Source: Globisporangium splendens (lineage: Eukaryota; Oomycota; Peronosporomycetes; Pythiales; Pythiaceae). Taken from it: 64,000 bases of DNA. The translations under genes were made by a program, and so were the position numbers. Where the stretch lies: assembly GCA_006386115.1 (NCBI GenBank), contig VFIW01000023.1, positions 62,001-126,000 on the forward strand, read 5' to 3'. Below, piece after piece: positions 33,148-43,553 of this stretch (within the stretch, counting starts at the first letter, position 1; the number at the start of each line of letters is the position of its first letter). The notes beneath the pieces were generated by a model, which was not told where the DNA came from, searched no databases, and was given only the letters and a program-made list of their open reading frames with translations.

Positions 33148-33166
33148 CCTCATTCTCTCATTTTGG
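33148..33166 (+). promoter_or_regulatory. oomycete initiator of the ABCF gene
   Basis: CCTCATTCTCTCATTTTGG resembles the initiator plus its flanking element, 37-55 nt before the ATG at 33203. The long in-frame extension upstream of 33203 is therefore probably not translated. Confidence 0.45.
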
Positions 33167-33202
33167 TATCAACCCAAAAAGGTATCAACGCTAGCAACAA
33201 AC

Positions 33203-35453
33203 ATGGAGCAGGAGGTGGCGCGCGCGCTGGCGCAGACGCTCAAGGGCCTGGACGACTACCTGCTCGAGTACCTCGGTAGCGTGGTCGTGGGGCAACTAGA
33301 GGAGCGTCCGGCGGACGTGGACGCACTCGCGGCGCTGCTCGAGGCCAACGTGGCGCCGTTCCTCGTGAGCTCCGAGTTTACGGACGACGACGCCAAGGCG
33401 CACGCGCTCTGCCGGAAGCTGGCGCAGAACCTGGCGAAAGCGGGTCTGTGCGGCGCCGACACCAAGTTTTCGATCGGCGGCGACGAGATCCGCAAGCTCG
33501 AGAGTGTGCACAGCATCGAGGAGCAGGCGCGCCACGAGTCTGGCGTGAACGAGGCGCAGCAGCTCATGGAGCGCATGTGGGGCTTCGACCGCATCCGCCA
33601 GCGTACCAACGTCGAGATGGAGGCTGCGCAGTCGACGCAGTCGCAGCGCCAGATACGTAAGCAGATCAAGATGGACCGGCTCCAGGAGGAGCGCGAGATG
33701 ACTGAGGCTGAGCTCGACCGCGAATGGGAGGACGCGCGGTACCTGCCCGATCTGTCCACGGACAACGGCGAGAAGGACATCCACGTGGACCGCGTGTCGA
33801 TCAACTTCAAGGGCAAGACGCTGCTCTCGGACACGTCGCTCAAGCTCTCCCACGGCCACCGGTATGGTCTCATCGGCAAGAATGGCGCCGGCAAGACGAC
33901 GCTGCTGCGGTACATCTCGCACTACGAGCTCGAGGGCTTCCCGCGCCACATCCGCATCCAGCTGGTCGAGCAGGAGTCGGCGTCCAAGCTGGCGCACGAG
34001 ACCAAGAGCGTGCTCCAGGTCGTGCTGGACACCGATTACGAGCGCGTCGTGCTGCTCCAAGACGAGAAGGAGTTGCTCGCGGCTGGAGGCGACAACGCCG
34101 AGCGCCTCAAGCAGGTGTACGACCGCCTGGCGCAGATCGACTCGGACACGGCTGAGGCCCGTGCGCGCACGATCCTGAACGGTCTGCAGTTCCCAGACAA
34201 CGTCGTCGATGGTCCAGCGATGGCGCTCTCTGGTGGTTGGCGCATGCGCACGGCGCTCGCTGGCGCGCTGTTCATGGCCCCAGATCTGCTGCTGCTCGAT
34301 GAGCCGACCAACCACTTGGATCTGGAAGCTGTGATCTGGCTCGAGCATTATCTGGAGAAGTACGAGCGCACGATGATCGTAGTGTCCCATGACCGAAACT
34401 TCCTGAATGCCGTGACGACCGACACGGTGTACTTGTACAACCAGAAGCTCAACTACTACAAGGGTGACTACAACACGTTCGAGAAGACGATGAAGGAGAA
34501 CCTGCGCCAGCAGCGCAAGGCATACGAAGCCCAGCAGATGAAGATCAAGCACATGCAGGAGTTCATCGACCGGTTCCGCGCGAACGCCAAGAAGGCGCCA
34601 TTGGTGCAATCGCGTGTCAAGGCGCTCGACAAGATCCTGCGCAACGAACTGATCGACGAGCCAGAGGACGAGCGCGCGTTCCGCATGCATTTCCCACCCC
34701 CAGAACCAATCGGGCGTCCGGTCATCGCGATCGAAGAAGTGTCGTTCCAGTACTCGGAGGAGAGCAAGCTTCTGTTCAAGGACGTGCACATGGGCATCGA
34801 CATGTCGAGTCGCATTGGTATTCTCGGTGTCAACGGCTCGGGCAAGTCGACGCTCATCAACGTCATGCTCGGCAAGCTGCGTGCGACCCGCGGCAACGTG
34901 ACGCTGAACCCGCGTCTGCGTATCTCGACGTTCTCGCAGCACCACGTCGACGGCCTCGACCTCACCAAGTCGGCCGTCGAAAACATGATGATGCTGTATC
35001 CAGGCCACGAACCGGACGAGTTCCGCAATCACTTGGGCCGCTTCAACCTCTCCGGCGAACTCGCGATCAAGCCGACGCGCACGCTTTCTGGTGGCCAGAA
35101 ATCGCGTGTCGGGTTTGCGCTCATGACCTGGCGCTTGCCGCACGTGCTCGTGCTCGATGAACCGACGAACCACTTGGATATGGGTACGTTTCCTGTTGCC
35201 CTCATTATGGATTATTGCTGTGTGTGCCTGGTTTGCTGATTAGCGACTTGTGTTGTGATACATGTGCCATGTAGAAACGATCGACGCGTTGATCGATGCG
35301 CTGCGAGAATTCAAGGGTGGCGTCGTGATTGTGTCCCACGACCAGCATTTTGTCACGAGCGTGTGCGAAGAGCTCTGGGTCGTCGGCGACCAAGAGGTCA
35401 AGCAGTTCCGCGGCACCATGGCCGAGTACAAGAACCGCGTGCTGAAAAGCTAG
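33203..35453 (+). CDS. ABCF3: ABC-F ATPase, ABCF3/GCN20 type (719 aa)
   Basis: Two exons, 33203..35183 and 35275..35453, with a 91-nt intron in phase 1 inside the second Walker B/H-loop stretch. Order: an N-terminal helical domain of about 190 residues, typical of GCN20/ABCF3; first ABC domain with GKNGAGKTTLLRY, LSGGWRMRTALAGALFMAP and LLLDEPTNHLDLEA; a linker helix pair rich in Lys/Arg/Gln; second ABC domain with GVNGSGKSTLINVM, LSGGQKSRVGFALM and VLDEPTNHLDMET, then VSHDQHF. There are no membrane segments. Length (719) is that of human ABCF3. These proteins act on ribosomes; yeast GCN20 works with GCN1 in GCN2 activation. All ATPase motifs look intact. Confidence 0.95.
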
Positions 35454-35810
35454 AGTGCAGGCAGCACACTTTGACTCACAGGATAAAAACAAACGATCAA
35501 TCAGTCAGTCAAAACGACTCGACTCACGTACTCGCATCCATCGCCTGGTGCTTGAGATTCTCCGACCAGCTCCACCCTGAGTGTCCTCTTGTGGTGGACG
35601 AGCTTCCAATCAAAGACAACTTCAACAAAGGTGGCTTGGTTTGAGGACGATATCATAAATAGTACATTAGGCGGACGTTGTTGTTTAGAAAAGTGTCCTC
35701 CTAATGTCGTCTTTCGTTTGCCAAATGCCTCTTCAACCGAAGCGTATGGCAAGTAGTAGTAGTTGTCTGCTGATGGGTGAGAATGCGAGAGAGTGTGCTC
35801 TATTCCTCGC
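35454..35810. other. intergenic between convergent genes
   Basis: 357 bp between the stop codons of the ABCF gene and membrane protein A; no gene or repeat seen. Confidence 0.6.
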
Positions 35811-37407
35811 TTACTTGGAGACGTCAATGTCGGCGTCGCCGTGGGTCTTAAAGTACCCACCACATTGTGGCGCGTATCGCCAGAACAGGTTGTCGATGTT
35901 CTTGTAGAAGCGGTTGCCCCAGTAGTTGTCGCCCGTGAAGCACCACACTGTATCAAGAAGAAGACGAAAAAAGCGAACACAAAGGTTAGAAAAGGCATGC
36001 CAGACAAACAATCAACGGTAGCAATAAGTAGAACGTACTTGGATGCTCGACGCCGCCGTCGTGTTGCACGTTCACCTCAACGTACCCCGTGACCATGTGG
36101 CACGGGTTCCAGAACATCAGCTCGACCACGTAGATGCCTCGCTTGCCGAGTACGGAGCGCAATCCCGTCTCGGTGTTGTTGCGCGTCGTCTTGGTGAAGT
36201 TGACGATCACGGTCGTGAACTGGACACCGACGACGCTCGTCGGAGCCGGCGATGCGCTCGGAGGGATCACTGGGTAGTGCGCCGAGAACTCGTGCTCATC
36301 GATTTGCACGCGATCGCTTTCCACGTGCGTCGTGTACGTCATCGACTGCAGTGCGCTGGCCACAGCCTGGTCGTCGGTCAACTCAAGTGGAACGGTCCAC
36401 TGGTTGGCGTGCTTGGTGGAGAGCTTGTGGATCAACGGGTTGCACGTGAAGAGGTACTTGATCACAGGGACTGCGACGACGGTGGATGGGAAGTAGAACA
36501 TGAATTCGCAGAGTCCCTGGCGATCCATCGCACCCATCAAGCTCACGACGATGCCGTTCCACGTGAACCCAGTGGCGTGGCGCATGTCCTTGAGAAGCTC
36601 CCAGTTGCTCGAGAAGTTGGCGATACGGCCAGTCGCAATGCTGAACAGCAACGTCGATGGCACGATGAGAAGCAAGAGGTAGACCCAGTAGACAGCAATC
36701 AGCAGCATCGCTGGGAGCGCGACAACGAACTGGAAATCCACAAACGCGTAAAAGTTACTCGTGCGAGGAATCATCTTGAGTGGTCTTGGAAACGACGCCA
36801 GGTACAGCTTGACAGCCATAAAGTTGGGCAGTGTGAGCAACCACAGTGCTGGATACATCGCCAGACCGATCGGGATGATGAAAAGCGCCACGGTCATCGC
36901 AAAGTAGTCTTCCGCATTGTAGTGTTCTGGCACCTTCAAATCACCAGCACTGCGAACCGGTTCGTCCTTCGAGCTCAAACTTTCGACAACACTGTTAATC
37001 TCGCTAACGGAGCTGCTTTCAGGGTCGACTTGAGCACTCAAGGTCTTACTCCAGAATCCTCCGAGGTACAGCTTGATCCCAGCAAACAAGGGCAGTACGA
37101 GCATCCACAGCGCCGGGTACATGAGAACCCCACACGGCACAACGAGCAGCGACGCGAGCATCGCGAGGCATTCTTCTGTGTTGTATTGTGCTGTTGCTGG
37201 ACTGCAAATCGCATCACTGGAGTCGGATGCCTTGCTCGTTGTCTTTGAATGAAGCTTTGGGAACCACGCGTTGCAGAACTTGACAAAGTCGGCTTCGCTC
37301 AATCGCGGGACATCCTTCCAAGGCTGACGCCGTGCTTTCACGGACATCGCTGATGCTTCTTTCGTTGGAGCTGGTACCGAGGCGGTGGCAGTTGTCGCTA
37401 CTGCCAT
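35811..37407 (-). CDS. membrane-protein family, paralogue A, with duplicated N-terminal module (501 aa)
   Basis: Two exons: 37407..36039 and 35947..35811, 91-nt intron (GTACGT/ACAG) in phase 1, the position conserved in paralogues B and C. Hydrophobic pairs lie around residues 80-120 and again 168-210, and are copies of each other (MYPALWMLVLPLFAGIKLYL and MYPALWLLTLPNFMAVKLYL). A is thus the only member with this module twice. Further membrane segments are near 225-270 (VYWVYLLLLIVPSTLLFSI) and 305-325, with GFTWNGIVVSLMGAM between. The C-terminal half is soluble, with VGVQFTTVIVNFTKTTRNN and GIYVVELMFWNPCHMVTGYV. The small last exon encodes WCFTGDNYWGNRFYKNIDNL. I do not recognise the family; no enzyme motif is evident. 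Confidence 0.8.
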
Positions 37408-38790
37408 GCTGGAAGTGTAGAAGTCTCAAAGCTACTCGAGAGATGAAAGTTGAGAAAAGTTGAGATGCCTGGGATCTGGCAAATTGTCGACTGGTTGGAG
37501 ACCTGGATCGGATCTGTCAGCGAGAGACCGTCAAACCACAGTTGGCTGGAGCATCACCAGCGCCAGCAATGTGCAGAGACCCCCGAAATGATCGCAGAGG
37601 AGTTCCATCCAGTTGACCGGCAACGAGGTCGGGGTGCGACGAACAGCGAGGTCGGATTGCGGAACCAGCCCTGTTTTGGCCAATCAGATCTTACTCCTCA
37701 TCGATTGACGCAAAAGAGGTATGGATATGATGTTGATTGGTGGAAAATAGGGATGTTTACAAATCGGACAGCGATTAAATTCTCAGATGGGATGGGGCTT
37801 TTGCCAAACAATTGACACTTTGATGCACGTCAATTGCGATTTGACCGAGAGACGGAAGCCGAAACGACTGGGAACATCACTGGGAGTACTGAACGCTGAA
37901 CTGGACATGTGACTACCGTAGCCCGTTGGATTTTTTCTTGTTAAACGCGCGACACGCTGGCTGTAGCTTCAGTAGTTCCATGGTCAACTTGCTGGCAGCT
38001 CGCACGTTTCGTCGGGCAAACCATGCCACCAGTCGATAAGATAGTCAGCTCCCTCAGTCTCCCTGCGGACAAATTAAAGCTGGGGATACACACTGCGAAT
38101 CCACAGATCAAACTGGCCAGGCACGCCAGTGCCTTGGAGCTTTGAACATCCTGATGGGAGAAATCCCAACCAGCGATTGCGCCAAGTGAGACTGGCGGTT
38201 GGGCAGCGATGTCCTGATGAAAAAGTACTGTAGCTGTGACCAGCCACGTTGTTGACGCGCACTGTACTGCCTGTCTGCCTTGTCTCTGGTGCGATTGCGG
38301 CAATTCGTAATTTTGCATTTGGCCGTCATCTCCAGAGCGCTACAGTCGAAAACGAAATATTTCAATTCAATTATAGGGTCCTCTACAGTAGGCGTTGCAG
38401 ATAAATTATAATGTCTTCCACGGTATGCATTGTTCGCAATCACTTTCAGTCGACGAGGAGGCATGCTGAAGTCAAGTCATGCACACGCAGTTGTCAAGTT
38501 AACGCCTGCAGTCGACAGCCAATCGAACTTCTGAGACCATCTGGTTGAGTTGGTGTCCAATATGCAAAGAAGATCTTTCGTCAGCCGCTGAGAGCGACTT
38601 CAACATGCAGCGCCGAGGCCCGACCAACTCAGTTTGTAGCGAATAAGTTAACGTATACTTGACTTTCGTTATCACTTGCACGGATCAGCACTGCTAGTTT
38701 CTACCAGATCAAAGTCTGTTCCTCGTCCATATAGAAATGCTTGGGGGGGCTTGCATCCCCAGCAGCTCTGCTTCCTTTCCTACCTTCTTC
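37408..38790. other. intergenic, 1.4 kb, between paralogues A and B
   Basis: Open frames of 118-121 codons (37450..37815 +, 38108..38464 -) lack ordered domain signatures and codon bias. The latter, starting MPPRRLKVIANNAYRGRHYN, could be a decayed gene. No repeats were recognised. Confidence 0.4.
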
Positions 38791-40142
38791 TCATCTAGAT
38801 GCGCCGACGTCGCCGTGGGCTTGAAAGTACTCGCCGGCTTCGGGTGCGTAGCGCCAGAACAAGTTGTCGATGGTCTTGTAGTATCGGTTGCCCCAGTAAT
38901 TTTCGCCCACAAAGCACCACACTAAAGGAAAAAAAAGCAAGCAAACACCACAAAGTCAACGACGGCGTTCAGGCACCAAATGAACCGATATAACAACAAA
39001 ACAAGGTACTTACTCGCATGCTCGATGCTGCCTTCGTACTGCACGTTCATCTCGACGGTCCCGGTGACCAAGTGGCATGGGTTCCAGAAGAACAGCTCGA
39101 CGACGTAGATGCCGCGGCTTCCCGAGTGGGAGCGCAAGCCCGTGCCCGAGATGTTGTGCGTCGTCTTGGTGAAGTTGACGATCTTTGTAGTAAACTGCAC
39201 GCCGATGACGCTCCGCGGCGGCGATTCGCCATCGAGGTCGCAGTCCGGCACGAGCGGGTAGTGGGCCACGAACTCATGGTCGTCGATCACCTTGCGGTCA
39301 GGTCGGACGTGTGCGGCCCAGGAGATCGACTGTACGGCGCTGTGCACAGCCTGCTCATCTGTCAACCCGAGTTCCTCGGTCCACTGGTTGGCGTACTTGC
39401 ATGAGAGCTTGTGGATAAACGGGTTGACCGTGAACAAGTATTTGGCCACGGGCACAGCGACGACGACCGACGGGAAGAAGAAGATGAACTCGAACACGCC
39501 ATGGCGGTGCATGGCGCCCATCAAACCCACAAGGATGTCGTTCCACGTGAACCCCGTCGACTGCCGCGTCTCCTTGAGCAGCGTCCAGTTGGCGTGGAAG
39601 TTCTTGTATCTGCCACTCAGGAAACTGAACAGCAGCGACGTCGGGAAGATCAGCACGAATAGGTACAGCCAGTACACCGCAATCAACAGCAGCGCCGGCA
39701 GCGCGAGCACGAACTGGATCGCCGAGTACACGTGGAACACGCGGGTGTGTTGGATCACGCGGAGCGGCTTTTTGAACGGTGCCAGGTACAGTCTCGCGAG
39801 CGCGAAGTTGGTGATCGTGAGCACCCACAGCGCCGGGTACATGAACAGCACGCCGACGGGAAGAATGAACACGGAGATGAACATGCCGTAGTAGTCTTCG
39901 GCGTTGAAGTGGTCTGGGATCTTGAGGTTGCCTTCGTAGCGACCCGACTGCTTCCGCGCGATGGCCTGCGCGTCCGCAGACGCCGACGGCTCTACTGGGA
40001 TCACGCACGCGTCTGGGAAGCGCACATAGTCGGCAATGGTGCTCGGAGTCGCCGGCGTCTCCTTCCAGGTCCCATTGAGGCTCGAGCGCGCGTGCAGCAG
40101 CGGCAGTGGCGTAGTTGTGGTAGTGGTGGCGGCGTTGGTCAT
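38791..40142 (-). CDS. membrane-protein family, paralogue B (419 aa)
   Basis: Two exons: 40142..39014 and 38921..38791, 92-nt intron (GTAAGT/TTTAG) in phase 1 at the same place as in A and C. A Thr-rich N-terminus leads to the single N-terminal module (DHFNAEDYYGMFISVFILPV, then LWVLTITNFALARLYLAPF), two central membrane segments (VYWLYLFVLIFPTSLLFSF), GFTWNDILVGLMGAM and a fourth segment (FFFPSVVVAVPVAKYLFTV). The C-terminal soluble region has VIGVQFTTKIVNFTKTTHN and GIYVVELFFWNPCHLVTG. The last exon gives WCFVGENYWGNRYYKTIDNL. It is clearly homologous to A and C. The conserved KTTHNISGTGL and aromatic-rich tail look like a binding surface, but I name no ligand. Confidence 0.85.
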
Positions 40143-42209
40143 TTTCCTCTGTGTGTGTGTATATAGCTGCTATGTTCTATGGGTGTAAAGATACGCGAGT
40201 TTGAAAGTCGTCGTGGCCGCCGCAAGGCAAATTTGCGAGTGCTGGCAGTGCGACCGAGAGAAAGAGAGACGATGAGGAACGCGCGCAGAAGCGAGCGCTT
40301 GATGGCGCGACACTTATGCTGCGGGAAGCGAGGGAGGGAGCAGCCGTCTTTCTTTCATAAGCGCTAGCCATTGCGGCTGTTTCTTGGTGCGGTTGTGCGC
40401 ACGTACCTTCCCTGTAGATACGTTGATGATGGTCCGTTTTCCTTCTTGACTCCTGTGATGATTCGATCCCACTGTGCGCACGCAACGAGTGGACAATCGG
40501 CAAACACTGAGATAAGCGTTTCCAAAAGGATCAAAGTCGTTGGCTCCCTCCTAGTTACGATCCGATAAGATTTGATGTTTTCGACACACAGTCGACATTG
40601 CTGTGCTTGATTGTATTTCGACAATTGTAATAATCAGTATAGTGGTGTGGATGCGACTCAATAGAACGACGCTAACGAGAGGCATTTTGGACCCATGTGG
40701 TAGGGTTTGAGATACTTTCTCAGCTATCCCAGTACTCTGGACGAACGCTCGTCTTGGTGATCCCAACTTGAGGATTGTTCCTTATGGCTCGGTTTTTTCT
40801 CACATTCTGTATTCTCCACTTGGATATCCCATTCACCAACTGCAGCAGGACCACATCACAGATTGTGGTGTGCTGCTGCCACCCACCCACGATCATGGAT
40901 TCCATGATCGTCAGTCCCTCAAATTTTCCATGAAGCAAGAGTGTAAACTGCGCCTGCTGTCATGTTGCATCAGGGCATATCAGTCGCTCCCGCGAGACAG
41001 ACAGTGCATACACGTCAGAACCAGACACATTGTTGGAGGGATCTGCTGCGCCGGCGGTCGGTTGGTCATTCTGCCACATGGATGGCTGCTGAGAATTTCC
41101 AGAGGTACAATTTTCACAGACGCACACACGGCATTAGCTTTTGAGTCGGTGAAATATGGAGCTGCCTGTAAGCTCGCCACGATAAATCAAGTGGCACTGT
41201 GCCGTTCCAGCTAACGACAACAAGAGATGGAGAGCGATTGCGTACACACACACACACACACGAAATACGAGACAAAACTCACCCTGAGCGCGAAAACGCG
41301 ATCAAATTGAGTGCATGTCTACCTCAAGCCGGTGTCCGTCGCTCGCGCCGCAGGTTGGCAGCAATCACAAGGGGGCAGCATCTCGTATCGTTTATTTGAC
41401 GATTCTCCGATAGAAATGGGAGGAGTGTCCAGCAACCGAGAGGAATGCATATAAAGACGAGCAGATCCCAAAACTCGCATGCTACGACTGGGAACTCGAG
41501 GCTTCTCTCAAAGTTGACAGCCTGAAGATCGCGATTGTTGCTCATGATAATGTACTGGTTTAGTGCATTTACTGGGTAAACTCATTAAGATAACGCTGAT
41601 TCCTTATTCCTTTCTGATCAGGATCTTTTTATCAGAAGTGGAGGTCTCATGTCAAGTTGGTGCCAGAAAAAATACGCAGTATCCAACATAAAAAAGAACC
41701 TTCACGTATTCGCTAAATCAGTGGATTGCTTATTTGATTTGCACACACACACACACACCCTCCCGTCTTGTTTGGATTGCAAAGTAGCGTAGCGTGCGGA
41801 TCAAACCATCACGCGCTTAGATGACAGCATTCAGATGCTTGCACGAATGGGCTGATCACAGGGCAAGTCCATCACTCTTGTGCTTCCACATGGCAAAAGT
41901 GCCCTGAAGCAAAAGTGCCTTTCATGGGAGTGCAAATGCGGTCTCACTTGACGCAATGGATCTGATCGTGGGGTGAGGTTGGACGACGTGAAACCGAGCC
42001 GAATGCAGCGAGTGGTGAGATAGGTAGTGGGCTGTCTATAGTGGACAAGGGATGATCAGATCGACTAGTTAGATGGGAGTTTGCTGTTGTGGTCGTTGAA
42101 ACTCTGCAAGCGTCTCCGGAATGAAGCCACCACTGGTGGCGGCATCATCACGCTGGTAAAGAAAACACGAAAGCCCAAATCAATTCGATTGTATCAAGAT
42201 CGGAGGCAA
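40143..42209. other. intergenic, 2.1 kb, with CA repeats and a possible orphan exon
   Basis: Short frames only. CA tracts lie at 41247-41262 and 41741-41758. On the minus strand a segment at about 42153-42072 follows a good acceptor (TTTCTTTACCAG) and encodes GGFIPETLAEFQRPQQQTPI before a stop. It might be the last exon of a lost gene. The frame 40768..41214 (+) has no recognisable content. Confidence 0.4.
41247..41262 (+). repeat. CA microsatellite
   Basis: About eight CA units. A second tract of similar length lies at 41741-41758. Confidence 0.8.
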
Positions 42210-43014
42210 GCAAGCCCTGATTCGTCTCCTTGAGATGGACGCTTGGCAGAGAAACACACGAGTTCATCACGTTAACTCTTCGTGAACGTCCACGAGAAAG
42301 ACAATTGATTCACTCAGTAGGACATGTTTTCTTCACTTAACCACTCATCGCCATTGTTGAGGCACACCAACGACACATTGCACACATAATATTGTTTTCA
42401 GCCTTGCTCCCACACTTCGCAGCAGCCGCTCCTAGCAGTAGTAGTAGCCTCCGTAGGCACGGCCATAGCCGCAGCTCGAGTCGTAGTACTTGGGTCCGTA
42501 TAGGTTCCAGTACGCAATCGGGTAGCGCCATCCATAGCGGTAGCCGCTGCCGTGGCGGTAGTAGAAGCGGTAGCGGTAGCCGTAGCCCCCTGGCGCAAAG
42601 TCGATACCGTCAGCTTCTTCTCCCACAGGCTGCAGGGTCTCCTTCTCGCCAGTCTCGATGACTTCCTCGGCTGGGGTACGTTGTCTGCCATCGTCGGCTT
42701 CGAGCGTGAGCGTGTCGTCCTGGCGCCTGAGGACGTTGCTCTTCGTGATGGCCACGTTGTTGCTATGGACCACACGGTTCTTGTTCACGAGCCCCGTCGA
42801 GTCCGCGAGGTGTGTGTGCGACCCGATATCCACGGAGACTGGACTGGTGTGAGTCGCTTCCGTCGACATTCCCATCATGAGCATCGCCGTCGCGCTCGCA
42901 GCAAGTGCACGAGCCATTTGTCCCACCATTCTTGCTGTTGGTCTTGGAAATGCTAGTGTTGTTGTTGTGATGCTCGCGAGGCGAGAGCGATTGTGAGGAC
43001 CGACATGCTTGCCA
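42210..43014 (-). repeat. inverted repeat arm 1, pairs with 49788-50615
   Basis: Read on the minus strand, this arm matches the plus strand of 49788-50615. Over about 500 bp of gene and leader the copies differ at only a couple of bases. Beyond the stop codon similarity falls off gradually (for example ttaagtgaag against ttagttaagtgaag), and on the 5' side it stops abruptly near gtggcaagcatg. The arms are about 6.8 kb apart. Confidence 0.85.
42432..42929 (-). CDS. secreted Tyr/Gly-rich protein, copy 1 (165 aa)
   Basis: Single exon from ATG 42929 to a TAG at 42432. Residues 1-25 form a signal peptide (MVGQMARALAASATAMLMMG ... STEA). A moderately polar, acidic middle (SNVLRRQDDTLTLEADDGRQ, then EEVIETGEKE) leads to a 55-residue tail made mainly of Tyr, Gly and Arg (GGYGYRYRFYYRHGSGYRYG, later CGYGRAYGGYYYC) ending in Cys. 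Such tails occur in structural extracellular proteins where tyrosines can cross-link; a wall, cyst-coat or adhesive role is an inference. The LRR-Q segment is not a canonical RxLR motif. It differs from copy 2 by one residue (Ala for Val at 6). Confidence 0.8.
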   Translation of the reverse strand: MVGQMARALAASATAMLMMGMSTEATHTSPVSVDIGSHTHLADSTGLVNKNRVVHSNNVAITKSNVLRRQDDTLTLEADDGRQRTPAEEVIETGEKETLQPVGEEADGIDFAPGGYGYRYRFYYRHGSGYRYGWRYPIAYWNLYGPKYYDSSCGYGRAYGGYYYC

Positions 43015-43553
43015 CCGTTGAAGCCTGGATATGTCGTCGTCACACAAGGAGACAGCAGGGAAAGATCGTGGCGTAGAGCAAGAAATACGCCAAGAGCTTT
43101 TCACTGAAAAGAACAAAGTAAGCGAAAAGGGAAACGAGGTGGAAAGTGGCTGGGATGAAGTAGGGGAGAAATCGTAGCAACCCAGCGTTGAGGCAACAGT
43201 TCACACTCCAACTGCTTCATTCAACCGGTAAAAACTGCACTTGGTCCTATTGCTTTGTCGTTTACTTAAGAGCGAAGTAAGCTTCTTGTGCTGTGCTTTA
43301 AATGCCAAACCATGAGGAATCGGTTTTGAAGTCGAATGCGATCAGCGAGCCAAGGAAGATCTTGTGGCTGATCCCAATAGAGCTTTCAGCGTGAAACTCC
43401 TGCTGATGCTGAGCACTGCTCTTCATTCCGTGACTCGCGAGCGTGAGTATGCAGATAAAGAATTGATACCGTCTGTGTACCGGTATTCCTGGAATGAAAG
43501 TAAGTCAAAGGCAGTTTTCTTGCACATCTGCGCATTCACAACAAAAACACCAA
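43015..43553. other. intergenic between divergent genes
   Basis: 540 bp upstream of both secreted copy 1 (-) and the RS-rich gene (+). No gene seen. GCGCATTCACAACAAAAA at 43530-43547 is a weak initiator match for the RS-rich gene. Confidence 0.4.

Noticed and set aside
33296..35173. 625-codon minus-strand open frame
   Set aside because: It is antisense to the ABCF gene, whose motifs are intact; the GC-rich third positions keep the opposite frame open.
36043..37248. 401-codon plus-strand open frame
   Set aside because: Antisense shadow of paralogue A.
42600..42760. RxLR effector motif in the secreted Tyr-rich protein
   Set aside because: The segment NVLRRQDD lacks the R-x-L-R spacing and a proper EER; calling it an effector is not supported.
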